DNA of 64,000 nt, taken from Bacteroidales bacterium (lineage in GTDB: Bacteria; Bacteroidota; Bacteroidia; Bacteroidales; P3). Numbering within the stretch: the stretch's first letter is position 1; the number at the start of each line of letters is the position of its first letter. A program made the translations under genes and the position numbers. The notes beneath the pieces are model-generated. The model was not told the DNA's origin. It saw only the letters and a program-made list of their open reading frames with translations, and made no database searches. Where the stretch lies: NCBI GenBank assembly GCA_017522105.1, contig JAFXAA010000006.1, positions 35,213 through 99,212 of the forward strand. The letters are read 5' to 3'. This document shows, piece after piece, positions 1 through 7,306 of this stretch.

Positions 1-327
1 CTTTTAGACAACCTTCGCACCGGCGAATACACCCTGGCCGTGGTTGACACCAACCTGCTAGCCATAGCCGACGCTGCCGCAGGCACCGCCACCACAGGCG
101 CGGCCCTCTTCCCCAACCCCGTGCGCCGGGGCGAAGCCGTGGCCGTCGAGGTGGAGAGCAACGCTCCCTTTGCGCTGACGCTCATCGACGCCGCCGGCCG
201 CACTGCGTGGCACCGCGACGGCTGCCGCAGCGGCGAGAGGGTGGCTCCATCCGTGCCGGCGGGCACCTATACCGTGCTGATAGAAAACAACGACATAACA
301 TTGCAGTCGAAAATAATCATACTATGA
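1..327 (+). CDS. C-terminal end of a T9SS-sorted secreted protein (partial)
   Basis: The reading frame is open from the first base, so only the last 108 residues of a longer protein are present. The visible part has the layout of a T9SS type A sorting domain: an 'LFPNP' motif followed by beta-strand-rich sequence with 'LIDAAGR' and 'VPAGTYTVLI', ending a few residues after the last strand. In this family the domain directs export across the outer membrane and is removed during attachment. The passenger domain lies outside the window, so its function is unknown. The stop codon overlaps the next start (ATGA), which implies co-expression with the barrel protein that follows. Confidence 0.75.
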   Translation, partial: LLDNLRTGEYTLAVVDTNLLAIADAAAGTATTGAALFPNPVRRGEAVAVEVESNAPFALTLIDAAGRTAWHRDGCRSGERVAPSVPAGTYTVLIENNDITLQSKIIIL

Positions 328-929
328 ACAGGATAAAAGCAATCATCGCCACGCTCTTCGTGGCCATGGCCTTCGGCGCCACGGCGCAGTATTCACAGCT
401 CGGCGCCAAAAACGAGTTCATGTTTAAGGCCGAAATAGGCTATTCCCCCTTCATGGGCAACTTCGGCAAACTGGGCGACAACGGGTACAACCTGCCCCAG
501 TACGAGCATGCCGCAGGCCTCAACGTCATGGCCGGCGTCAACATCAGCCAGGACTGGTTCCTCGGCGGCGGCGTAGGGGTCAACTACTACCACAACTTCG
601 TGCAGGAACTCTCGAAGCCCATGTTCGGCGCCAACGTCTTTGTGGACTTCGACTTCCGCCCCATCTGGAAGGCCGTCATGGGCGTCGACTACCAGCCCAC
701 CACCATCACCTGGGCACCCCTCATGGGGGCGCGCCTGGGCGGCAGCCTGCTCTTCGCCGACCAGATGCTCTTCACCCCACTGGCGGAAGCCTACGGCGGC
801 ATCAACTGGTACTACGCCCACGGCCTGCGCAACATGACCCACAACTGGCACTCGTTCTATGCCACCCTCGGCGTGGCCTACATGCAGCAGACCTTCTTCC
901 TGCCCATCCGTGTGGGCTGGCGCTGGTAA
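324..929 (+). CDS. Small outer-membrane beta-barrel-like protein
   Basis: A 201-residue protein with a signal peptide ending at about residue 21 ('GATAQ', cleavage before Gln). The rest consists of short amphipathic stretches rich in Gly, Tyr and Phe with alternating polarity, ending in 'PIRVGWRW'; a terminal aromatic strand is typical of outer-membrane barrels. I chose the ATG that overlaps the upstream stop because it is directly followed by the signal peptide; a longer in-frame extension to 207 would bury that signal. It may be an accessory factor for the T9SS cargo upstream, but this is inferred from position only. No specific family is recognised. Confidence 0.6.
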   Translation: MNRIKAIIATLFVAMAFGATAQYSQLGAKNEFMFKAEIGYSPFMGNFGKLGDNGYNLPQYEHAAGLNVMAGVNISQDWFLGGGVGVNYYHNFVQELSKPMFGANVFVDFDFRPIWKAVMGVDYQPTTITWAPLMGARLGGSLLFADQMLFTPLAEAYGGINWYYAHGLRNMTHNWHSFYATLGVAYMQQTFFLPIRVGWRW

Positions 930-934
930 TGAAA

Positions 935-962
935 GGTTATTGGTTACAGGTTATCGGTTATT
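935..962 (+). repeat. 7-bp tandem array directly before rbfA
   Basis: Four units of the type GGTTATT (GGTTATT, GGTTACA, GGTTATC, GGTTATT) fill the gap between the barrel gene and rbfA and end 4 nt before the rbfA ATG. The same unit forms a longer array before trmD at 45796-45837. Confidence 0.85.
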
Positions 963-966
963 GACT

Positions 967-1311
967 ATGCAATCCACACGCCAAAACAAGATCTGCCGCC
1001 TCATACAGCAGGACATGAGCGACATCTTCCTCCGCGAGATGAAGCCCGTCCTCGGCCCGTCGCTCATCAGCGTCACCGAGGTGCGCATCACCCCCGACCT
1101 CTCCATAGCCCGTATCTACGTCTCCATCATGCCCATCGGCGGCGGCAGCCCCGACAGCATCATGGCCCTCATCCGCGAGAACACCTCCGACCTGCGGCGG
1201 CGCCTCGGCATGCGCGAAGGCAAGCAGCTGCGCATCATACCGCAGCTCGAGTTCTTCATCGACGACACGCTGGACTATGTGGAGAACATCAACCGCCTGC
1301 TGAAACAGTGA
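967..1311 (+). CDS. rbfA: Ribosome-binding factor A
   Basis: A 114-residue protein matching the RbfA family in length and pattern: an N-terminal helix with 'ICRLIQQDMSDIF', the strand segment 'LISVTEVRITPDLSIARIYVSI' region, and the C-terminal 'LRRRLGMREGKQLRIIPQLEFFIDD' region with the KH-like fold signature. RbfA binds the 30S subunit and helps late maturation of the 16S rRNA 5' end and cold adaptation. The start is the ATG right after a 7-bp repeat array, so ordinary leader sequence is absent. It lies 4 nt upstream of the permease gene, so the two are probably co-transcribed. Confidence 0.93.
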   Translation: MQSTRQNKICRLIQQDMSDIFLREMKPVLGPSLISVTEVRITPDLSIARIYVSIMPIGGGSPDSIMALIRENTSDLRRRLGMREGKQLRIIPQLEFFIDDTLDYVENINRLLKQ

Positions 1312-1315
1312 CCCG

Positions 1316-2539
1316 ATGAAGCTCGAACAGCTCATCGCCGTGCGCTACCTCTTTGCCCGCCGCCAGAAGTCGGTGGTCAACATCATATCGTGGATCTCCC
1401 TCATAGGCCTGCTGGTGAGCACCGCGGCCCTCATCGTAGTGCTCTCCGTCTACAACGGCATCGGCGAAATCACGCGCGGCCTCTTCGGTTCTTTCGACCC
1501 CGAGCTCGTCGTCGAGCCCGCCGAAGGCAAGACCTTCCGCACCTCGGACATAGACTACGGCGCCCTCTGCCGGGCCGACGGCGTGCAGCAGGTGGCACAG
1601 ACCGTCTCCGAGACGGCATGGCTCACCTACGGCGAGCAGCAGGCCATCGTCACCCTCCGCGGCGTCGACGAGGCCTACCGCAGCGTCAGCGGCCTCGACA
1701 CCATGCTCCACGACGGCTCCTACGCCCTCACCATCGGCGACGCTCCGGCGCTCATCGTCGGCGGCGAAATATACTACAACCTCGGCATGCGCCTCCTCTC
1801 CAACCGCCCGGCGGCGGTCCACATCCCCAAACGCGGCACCACGGCCTTGGGCTACACCATGGACCAGGCCTTCAACATAGGCTACGCCCACCCCACGGCA
1901 TGCTTCTTCATCCAGCAGGACATCGACCGCCGCTATGTGGTGACGCACATCGACTTCGTGCGGCAACTGATGGACTATGCCCCCGACGAGGTCACAGCCC
2001 TTGCCGTCAAGCTGCGCCCCGGCGCCGACCCGCAAAAGGTAAAGCAAGCCCTCAACTCAAAACTCAAAACTCAAAACTCAAAACTCATAATAAAAGACCG
2101 CTACGACCAGCAGCCGCTGTACTTCAAAATATTCCGCACGGAGCGCCTCGGCATCTACCTCATCCTCTCGCTCATCGTGCTCATCTCCACCCTCAGCCTC
2201 GCCGCCTCGCTGTCGCTGCTCATCATCAACAAGCGCGCCGACGTGTTCACCCTGCGCTCCATGGGCATGACCGTGCGGCAGGTGCGGCGCGCCTTCTTCA
2301 CCGAAGGGCTGCTCATCTGCCTCGTCGCCGTCGTGGCGGGCCTGCTGCTGGGCTTCGCTGTGTGCTTCCTGCAGCAGCAGTTCGGCATCGTGCGCATGGG
2401 CGACGGCAACTTCGTCGTCAGCGCCTTCCCCGTAGCCATGCGCGCCGTCGACTTCCTCTACACCTTCCTTCTCGTCATGGTCCTCAGCGGCGGCGCGATG
2501 GCCCTCACCGTCCACCGCCGCGGCGCCATAGCGGCCTGA
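1316..2539 (+). CDS. LolC/LolE-like lipoprotein-release ABC permease
   Basis: A 407-residue permease of the MacB/FtsX superfamily with the LolC/E layout: one N-terminal membrane segment (about residues 18-45), a long periplasmic domain, then three C-terminal membrane segments (about 280-305, 325-355 and 375-397). In the Lol system such subunits extract lipoproteins from the inner membrane and pass them to LolA; many Bacteroidota carry a single LolC/E-like gene of this kind. No ATPase gene (lolD) is adjacent. A 35-bp array of five 7-bp units (AACTCAA type) lies in frame at residues 247-258, between the periplasmic domain and the second membrane segment, and adds a Lys/Asn/Ser/Gln-rich linker. 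Confidence 0.82.
   Translation: MKLEQLIAVRYLFARRQKSVVNIISWISLIGLLVSTAALIVVLSVYNGIGEITRGLFGSFDPELVVEPAEGKTFRTSDIDYGALCRADGVQQVAQTVSETAWLTYGEQQAIVTLRGVDEAYRSVSGLDTMLHDGSYALTIGDAPALIVGGEIYYNLGMRLLSNRPAAVHIPKRGTTALGYTMDQAFNIGYAHPTACFFIQQDIDRRYVVTHIDFVRQLMDYAPDEVTALAVKLRPGADPQKVKQALNSKLKTQNSKLIIKDRYDQQPLYFKIFRTERLGIYLILSLIVLISTLSLAASLSLLIINKRADVFTLRSMGMTVRQVRRAFFTEGLLICLVAVVAGLLLGFAVCFLQQQFGIVRMGDGNFVVSAFPVAMRAVDFLYTFLLVMVLSGGAMALTVHRRGAIAA
2054..2088 (+). repeat. 7-bp tandem array inside the LolC/E-like gene
   Basis: Five units (AACTCAA four times, then AACTCAT) lie inside the coding sequence. A 7-bp unit is read through all three frames every 21 bp, and this unit is stop-free in all three sense frames, so the array encodes a cyclic heptapeptide of the NSKLKTQ type whatever the phase. 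Confidence 0.9.
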
Positions 2540-2621
2540 CCCACCACACCGCAGATATCCTCCGCGCCGACGGGGACCCCGCCGGGGTTCCATAGCCTGT
2601 TTCCTCCTCTCCCCCACCGCA

Positions 2622-2722
2622 CCCCTACGGCACTTCTTCAGTAGTTCTTCAGTAGTTCTTCAGTCAAAACCGTTAAACAACTGAAGAACTACTGAAGAAC
2701 TACTGAAGAAATGCCGTAGGGG
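2622..2722. repeat. 11-bp-unit long hairpin, subfamily A
   Basis: Two perfect 31-nt arms (2634-2664 and 2680-2710) are built from the 11-bp unit CTTCAGTAGTT and its complement. After one mismatch the stem continues with CCCCTACGGCA pairing with TGCCGTAGGGG. The 15-nt loop contains CCGTTAAACAAC, which resembles the unit of subfamily B. Further degenerate 11-mers of the CTCCGTAGAGG type follow to about 2742. It lies in the intergenic gap before cysS and could act as a terminator or RNA-processing hairpin. The rest of the 294-bp gap holds the cysS promoter. Confidence 0.9.
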
Positions 2723-2804
2723 CTCCGTAGAGGCACCGGAGGATTGGCGGGGCGCAAAGGGACACTTTTTATCATTGGCGGGCACGCATGTCATTTTTTT
2801 TGCG

Positions 2805-2812
2805 TACCTTTG
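2805..2812 (+). promoter_or_regulatory. Bacteroidota -7 box of cysS
   Basis: TACCTTTG matches the TAnnTTTG consensus 21 nt before the cysS ATG. No convincing -33 TTTG was found at the usual spacing. Confidence 0.6.
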
Positions 2813-2833
2813 CACTTCACAATACAAAGCATC

Positions 2834-4327
2834 ATGGAACAGCAACTGTTGATATACAATACGTTGAGCCGCCAGAAGGAGCTCTTCCGCCCTATTAACG
2901 AGGGCCACGTGGGCATGTACGTCTGCGGCCCGACGGTCTACGGCGACGCCCACCTGGGCCACGCCCGCCCCGCCATCACCTTCGACATCGTCTTCCGCTA
3001 CCTGCAGCATCTGGGCTACAAGGTGCGCTACGTGCGCAACATCACCGACGTGGGCCACCTGGAGCACGACGCCGACGAGGGTGAGGACAAGATAGCCAAG
3101 AAGGCCCGTCTGGAGCAGCTGGAGCCCATGGAGGTGGCGCAGTACTACACCAACCGCTACCACGCAGCCATGGAGCGCCTGGGCGTGCTGCCCCCGAGCA
3201 TAGAGCCCCACGCCAGCGGCCACATCATTGAGCAGATAGCCCTCGTGCAGCAGATACTCGACGCCGGCTACGCCTACGTCAGCAACGGCTCGGTGTACTT
3301 CGACGTGCGCAAATACCAGGAGCAGACCCACAAATACGGACGCCTCAGCGGCCGCGTCATAGAGGAGATGCTCGCCACCACCCGCGAACTCGACGGCCAG
3401 GAGGAGAAGCGCTTCCCCGGCGACTTCGCCCTGTGGAAGAAAGCCTCGCCGGAGCACATCATGCGCTGGCCCTCGCCCTGGAGCGACGGCTTCCCCGGCT
3501 GGCATGCCGAGTGCACCGCCATGGGCGCCAAATACCTCGGCTCGCCCTTCGACATACACGGCGGCGGCATGGACCTCGTCTTCCCGCACCACGAGAGCGA
3601 AATAGCGCAGTGCGAAGCCTCCACCGGCCACGCCCCCTGCCGCTACTGGATGCACAACAACATGATCACCATCAACGGGCAGAAGATGGGCAAGAGCCTG
3701 GGCAACTTCATCACCCTCGGCGAGTTCTTCGCCGGCAGCCACAAGGACAAGGACGGCAAGGAGATGCTGGCGCAGGCCTACAGCCCCATGACCATCCGCT
3801 TCTTCATCCTCCAGGCCCACTACCGCAGCACCGTCGACTTCGGCAACGAAGCCCTGCAGGCCTCCGAGAAAGGCTTCGCCAAGCTCCTCGAAGCCTACAA
3901 GACCCTCGGCAGGGTCGCCGCCAACGCCGCAGCCGAGGCCAACCCCGAAGTGGCAGCCCTCCGACAGAAGTGCTACGACGCCATGAACGACGACTTCAAC
4001 ACGCCCATCGTCATCAGCCACCTCTTCGAGGCCGCGCGCATCATCAACTCCGCCGCCGACGGCAAGCTCAAGCTCCGCCAGGCCGACATCGACGAGCTGC
4101 GCCAGGTCTTCGACACCTTCCTCTTCGACATCCTCGGCATGCGCGACGAAACCTCCGAAGGCGGCAACGGCCAGCTGGTGGACAGCCTGATGCACATCAT
4201 ACTCGACATCCGCGCCACCGCCAAGGCCAACAAAGACTGGGCCACCAGCGACAAGATACGCGACGCCCTCGCCGCCGCCGGCGTCACCGTCAAGGACGGC
4301 AAGGACGGCGCCACGTGGCAGTTATAA
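2834..4327 (+). CDS. cysS: Cysteinyl-tRNA synthetase
   Basis: A 497-residue class I aminoacyl-tRNA synthetase. Visible family marks are Cys31 in '[10 protein letters not shown]' (zinc ligand), the HIGH-like HLGH at residues 40-43, 'HAECTAMG' and 'HHESEIAQ' with the other zinc ligands, and the KMSKS-like KMGKS at 284-288. The C-terminal half holds the helical DALR anticodon-binding region. It charges tRNA-Cys in the cytoplasm. The start ATG lies 21 nt after the -7 box; in-frame sequence upstream overlaps the promoter and was not used. The length is normal for bacterial CysRS, slightly extended in Bacteroidota. Confidence 0.97.
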   Translation: MEQQLLIYNTLSRQKELFRPINEGHVGMYVCGPTVYGDAHLGHARPAITFDIVFRYLQHLGYKVRYVRNITDVGHLEHDADEGEDKIAKKARLEQLEPMEVAQYYTNRYHAAMERLGVLPPSIEPHASGHIIEQIALVQQILDAGYAYVSNGSVYFDVRKYQEQTHKYGRLSGRVIEEMLATTRELDGQEEKRFPGDFALWKKASPEHIMRWPSPWSDGFPGWHAECTAMGAKYLGSPFDIHGGGMDLVFPHHESEIAQCEASTGHAPCRYWMHNNMITINGQKMGKSLGNFITLGEFFAGSHKDKDGKEMLAQAYSPMTIRFFILQAHYRSTVDFGNEALQASEKGFAKLLEAYKTLGRVAANAAAEANPEVAALRQKCYDAMNDDFNTPIVISHLFEAARIINSAADGKLKLRQADIDELRQVFDTFLFDILGMRDETSEGGNGQLVDSLMHIILDIRATAKANKDWATSDKIRDALAAAGVTVKDGKDGATWQL

Positions 4328-4333
4328 ATCCAT

Positions 4334-4353
4334 GAGTTAAAAAGTAAAGAGTT
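4334..4353 (+). repeat. Degenerate 7/8-bp repeat before the membrane-protein gene
   Basis: Related units of the GAGTTAA / AAGTAAA / GAGTTAT type run into the ATG at 4354. The spacing is 8 and 7 bp, so this is a degenerate member of the repeat family. Confidence 0.5.
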
Positions 4354-5040
4354 ATGAAAAAAGCAGACTGGATACTCATCCTTTGCGTCATCATAGTGCT
4401 GACGCCGTTCTTCATACCGGCGACGGGGTTCTTCGCGTGGTTCACTGCTGCCACGACGGCGCACCCCTACACCATGGCCTTCTTCAAGTTCGCCATACTG
4501 GCCACCTTGGGCGAAATGCTGGCCCTGCGCATCCGCGAAGGCGTATACAACAAGCCGGGCTTCGGCATCATGCCCCGCATGATGGTGTGGGGCTTCCTCG
4601 GCATGTGCATCGCCATGGCCATGGTCATCTTCAAGACCGGCGTGCCGGCCTTCCTCGGCTCGCTGGGCTGGACGAGCGCCGCCGCTGTGTTTGCCGCCCC
4701 GACCTTCTCCTGGGGCAAGCTGGGCGTGGCCTTCGCCGTCAGCGTGCTTATGAACAGCATCTTTGCACCGGTGATGATGACCTTCCACAAGTGCACCGAC
4801 ATACACATCACCGACAACGGCGGCACCGTGGCAGGTCTCCTCAAGCCCATGAAGATGCGCGAGATCTTCGCCCACAAGGTGAACTGGGACATGCAGTGGA
4901 ACTTCGTCATCAAGAAGACCATCCCCCTCTTCTGGTTCCCGGCGCACACCATCACCTTCATCCTGCCCCCGACGTTCCAGGTGCTCTTCGCCGCCCTGCT
5001 GGGCGTGGCGCTGGGCCTGATACTTGCCATCAAGAAATGA
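4354..5040 (+). CDS. Integral membrane protein, possibly Mpv17/PMP22-like
   Basis: A 228-residue protein with at least five hydrophobic segments (about residues 7-30, 38-55, 80-97, 105-130 and 190-225). The stretch 'VNWDMQWNF' followed by 'PLFWFPAHTITF' recalls the W-x-x-W/Q-x-x-NF...P pattern of Mpv17/PMP22 proteins, which form channels or transporters in eukaryotes and are of unknown role in bacteria. I am not certain of this assignment. The start codon directly follows a degenerate 7-bp-type repeat (4334-4353). The stop overlaps the next start by ATGA, so it is translationally coupled to the porin-like protein. Confidence 0.5.
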   Translation: MKKADWILILCVIIVLTPFFIPATGFFAWFTAATTAHPYTMAFFKFAILATLGEMLALRIREGVYNKPGFGIMPRMMVWGFLGMCIAMAMVIFKTGVPAFLGSLGWTSAAAVFAAPTFSWGKLGVAFAVSVLMNSIFAPVMMTFHKCTDIHITDNGGTVAGLLKPMKMREIFAHKVNWDMQWNFVIKKTIPLFWFPAHTITFILPPTFQVLFAALLGVALGLILAIKK

Positions 5041-6221
5041 AGAAGCTCTTAATAGGTTTAGTGGGCTTAATGGGTTTAATGGGTTCCTTGAGAGCCCAAG
5101 GGCCCTTCAGCCTGGAGTGGCACGGCTTCGTCAACCCGCACTACTACGCCGACAGCCGCTCGGTGGTGGGCGGGCGCGAGGACATGATGCTCTTCTACCC
5201 CAAGCCCATCGTCAAGGACAGCCTGGGCCGCGACATCAACGACGGCTGGCAGGCCAACATGCTGGCCATCACCGCCCGACTGGGACTCACTGTCGAAGGC
5301 CCAGAGATGCTTGGAGCCAACACTATGGCATATATCGAAGGCGACTTCACCGGCAGCACCAACGCCGCCATCAACAACCTGCGCCTGCGCCACGCCTACA
5401 TCGACCTGCAGTGGGAGCACCACCGCCTGGTGGCCGGCCAGTACTGGTACCCGATGGTCATCCACGAGATTATGCCCATGACCAACCCTCTGAATATGGG
5501 AGCCCCCTTCCATTGCTATGCCCGCCAGCCGCAGGTGCGCTACGAGTATCACCTCCTTGGCCTTGAAGCTGTGGCGGCCGCCTCATGGCAACTCGACAAC
5601 ATGAGCCAGGGCCTCCTCAACGGCGTTCCCGCCAGCAGCACCCTCTTCGCGCGACACAGCCTGGTGCCCGAGCTCAACCTGCAGCTGCACTACTACCTCG
5701 GCAAGCACTTCTTCTTCGGCGCTGCCGTCAACCTGAAGACCATCCAGCCGCAGGTGGCGACAGTAGACACCGTGTTGCAGCACACAGGACGGCACAGTTC
5801 GTTCAGCTGGAGCCTCTTCGGCCGCTACAGCGGCCCGGGCTTCACCGTCAAGGCGCAGGCCCTGTTCAATAACAGCCTCTACGAGGGCTGCTCGCTGGGC
5901 GGCTACTTGATGCTGGCCGACAGCTCGTTCCGGGACTGGCACTTCAACACCGTGTGGCTCGACATTGAGCGCAGTACCGGCCACTGGCGTCCCGGCCTCT
6001 TCCTCGGCTACGCCAAGAACCTCGACCACGGCAACACGGACTTCGTCCACTGTTTCGGCCGCGGCCACGACCTTGAATACCTCTGGCGCATCCAGCCCCG
6101 CCTCACCTACAAGACCCTCACCGGCCTCGACTTCACCGCCGAAGCCGAATACACCCATGCCGGCTACAAGGAGCCCGTGGGCAACCTGCGCCTGTCCCTG
6201 AGCATCGTCTATGCTTTCTAA
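5037..6221 (+). CDS. Porin-like outer-membrane protein
   Basis: A 394-residue protein with a signal peptide ending in 'SLRAQ' (mature Gln near residue 21). The mature part has the alternating, Tyr/Trp/His-rich pattern of a phosphate-selective or Gram-negative porin, with 'SVVGGREDMMLFYPKP', 'NLRLRHAYIDLQW', 'GQYWYPM' and a C-terminal 'LSLSIVYAF' strand ending in Phe, as expected for Bam-inserted barrels. Substrate is unknown. The signal peptide is encoded by a 9-bp tandem repeat. It overlaps both neighbours (ATGA with the upstream gene, 11 bp with the PHP gene), so the three form one unit. Confidence 0.65.
   Translation: MKKLLIGLVGLMGLMGSLRAQGPFSLEWHGFVNPHYYADSRSVVGGREDMMLFYPKPIVKDSLGRDINDGWQANMLAITARLGLTVEGPEMLGANTMAYIEGDFTGSTNAAINNLRLRHAYIDLQWEHHRLVAGQYWYPMVIHEIMPMTNPLNMGAPFHCYARQPQVRYEYHLLGLEAVAAASWQLDNMSQGLLNGVPASSTLFARHSLVPELNLQLHYYLGKHFFFGAAVNLKTIQPQVATVDTVLQHTGRHSSFSWSLFGRYSGPGFTVKAQALFNNSLYEGCSLGGYLMLADSSFRDWHFNTVWLDIERSTGHWRPGLFLGYAKNLDHGNTDFVHCFGRGHDLEYLWRIQPRLTYKTLTGLDFTAEAEYTHAGYKEPVGNLRLSLSIVYAF
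5055..5090 (+). repeat. 9-bp tandem repeat encoding the signal-peptide core
   Basis: Four 9-bp units (GGTTTAGTG, GGCTTAATG, GGTTTAATG, GGTTCCTTG) in codon phase encode GLV-GLM-GLM-GSL, the hydrophobic core of the porin-like protein's signal peptide. Confidence 0.85.
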
Positions 6222-7035
6222 CTTCCACACACACTCATGCTACTGTGACGGCAAGGCCACGCCGCGCGAGATGGTCGACTTCGCCGTCGGCCACGGCTTC
6301 AAAGCCCTCGGCTTCAGCGGCCACTCTCCCCTGCCCTTTGACAACACATTCTCCATCACCGACTACGACGGCTACTGCCGCGAGGTGCGCGCCCTGCAGG
6401 AAAAGTACAAGGACCGCATCGAGATAAGCCTCGGCCTGGAGTTCGACTATGTGCCCGGCATGCTCGAAGACTTCACCCCCCTGACAGAGCAGGGCGGGCT
6501 GGACTACACCATAGGCAGCGTGCACCTCGTACCTGTACCGGGAGTGACACCACAGGGGGCCGACGACCTATGGTTCATCGACGGCCCCAGGTGGGAGCGC
6601 TACGACGAAGGCCTGCAGCGCCTCTTCGGTGGCGACATACGGCGCGGGGTGACGGCTTACTTCCGCCAGCAGAACGCCATGCTGGAGAAGAACCGCCCCA
6701 CCATCCTCGGCCACCCCGACAAGATAGCCATGCACAACCGCAGCCGCTACTTCGCGGAAGACGAGCCGTGGTACGAAGAGCTGGCCCTGGAGACCCTCGC
6801 GCTGGCCCATGAGCTGGACGTCATCGTCGAAGTCAACACCCGCGGCATCTACAAAGGGCGCCACCCCGACTACTACCCCTCGCGCCGCCTGCTGCAGCAG
6901 ATGAAGCAGTGGCGCCTGCCCGTCATCGTCAGCACCGACGCCCATGCGCCGGAGGACCTGCCGCGCACCGAAGGCGCCTGCGAATACCTCCGCGCCATCC
7001 AATACCCCGAAGTGCTCACCCACTGGCGCCGGTAG
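6211..7035 (+). CDS. hisK: PHP-domain phosphatase, histidinol-phosphatase type
   Basis: A 274-residue PHP-superfamily hydrolase. Metal-binding motifs are visible: 'HTHSCYCDGK' near the N-terminus, 'GFSGHSP', 'SVHLVP', 'LGHPDKI' and the C-terminal 'STDAHAPED'. The arrangement matches HisK/HisJ histidinol-phosphate phosphatases, which remove phosphate from L-histidinol phosphate in histidine biosynthesis. No other his genes are nearby, so substrate assignment rests on family resemblance alone. The start overlaps the end of the porin-like gene by 11 bp. A subfamily-B 11-bp hairpin follows the stop, consistent with the end of a transcript. Confidence 0.75.
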   Translation: MLSNFHTHSCYCDGKATPREMVDFAVGHGFKALGFSGHSPLPFDNTFSITDYDGYCREVRALQEKYKDRIEISLGLEFDYVPGMLEDFTPLTEQGGLDYTIGSVHLVPVPGVTPQGADDLWFIDGPRWERYDEGLQRLFGGDIRRGVTAYFRQQNAMLEKNRPTILGHPDKIAMHNRSRYFAEDEPWYEELALETLALAHELDVIVEVNTRGIYKGRHPDYYPSRRLLQQMKQWRLPVIVSTDAHAPEDLPRTEGACEYLRAIQYPEVLTHWRR

Positions 7036-7058
7036 CCACCTGCGCCGTATCCGCCACG

Positions 7059-7146
7059 GTTGTTTAACGGTTGTTCTACGGTTGTTTAACGGTTAAAACC
7101 GTAGAACAACCGTTAAACAACCGTAGAACAACCGTAGAACAGCCGT
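7059..7146. repeat. 11-bp-unit long hairpin, subfamily B
   Basis: Left arm units GGTTGTTTAAC / GGTTGTTCTAC meet right arm units GTAGAACAACC / GTTAAACAACC around a GGTTAAAACC centre near 7095. Because the unit order differs between arms, pairing is near perfect in more than one register. Degenerate 11-mers (GTACAGGAGCC type) continue to about 7179. It lies in the 271-bp gap between the PHP gene and the adhesin gene; the remainder holds the adhesin promoter. Confidence 0.88.
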
Positions 7147-7231
7147 ACAGGAGCCGTACAGAAACGGTACCTGTCACGGAGCATAGAAGTGTTAAAAAAA
7201 GAGGAATCGCGCACAATATAAAAAAAAAGCG

Positions 7232-7239
7232 TATTTTTG
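7232..7239 (+). promoter_or_regulatory. -7 box of the adhesin gene
   Basis: TATTTTTG follows an A-rich tract and lies 67 nt before the adhesin ATG, leaving an AT-rich 5' leader. Confidence 0.6.
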
Positions 7240-7306
7240 CACTGTCGCAAAATACGGCATACAACAGCAGAAAACAGTAAAAAACAATAATTTAAACAAC
7301 AACAAC

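Noticed and set aside
2054-2088. Phase-variable switch in the LolC-like gene
   Set aside because: Units are nearly uniform, but nothing shows copy-number variation; the frame is intact, so phase variation remains only a possibility.
7059-7146. CRISPR-like appearance of repeated 11-mers
   Set aside because: Units are contiguous without spacers and turn into their own complement; no cas genes are present.
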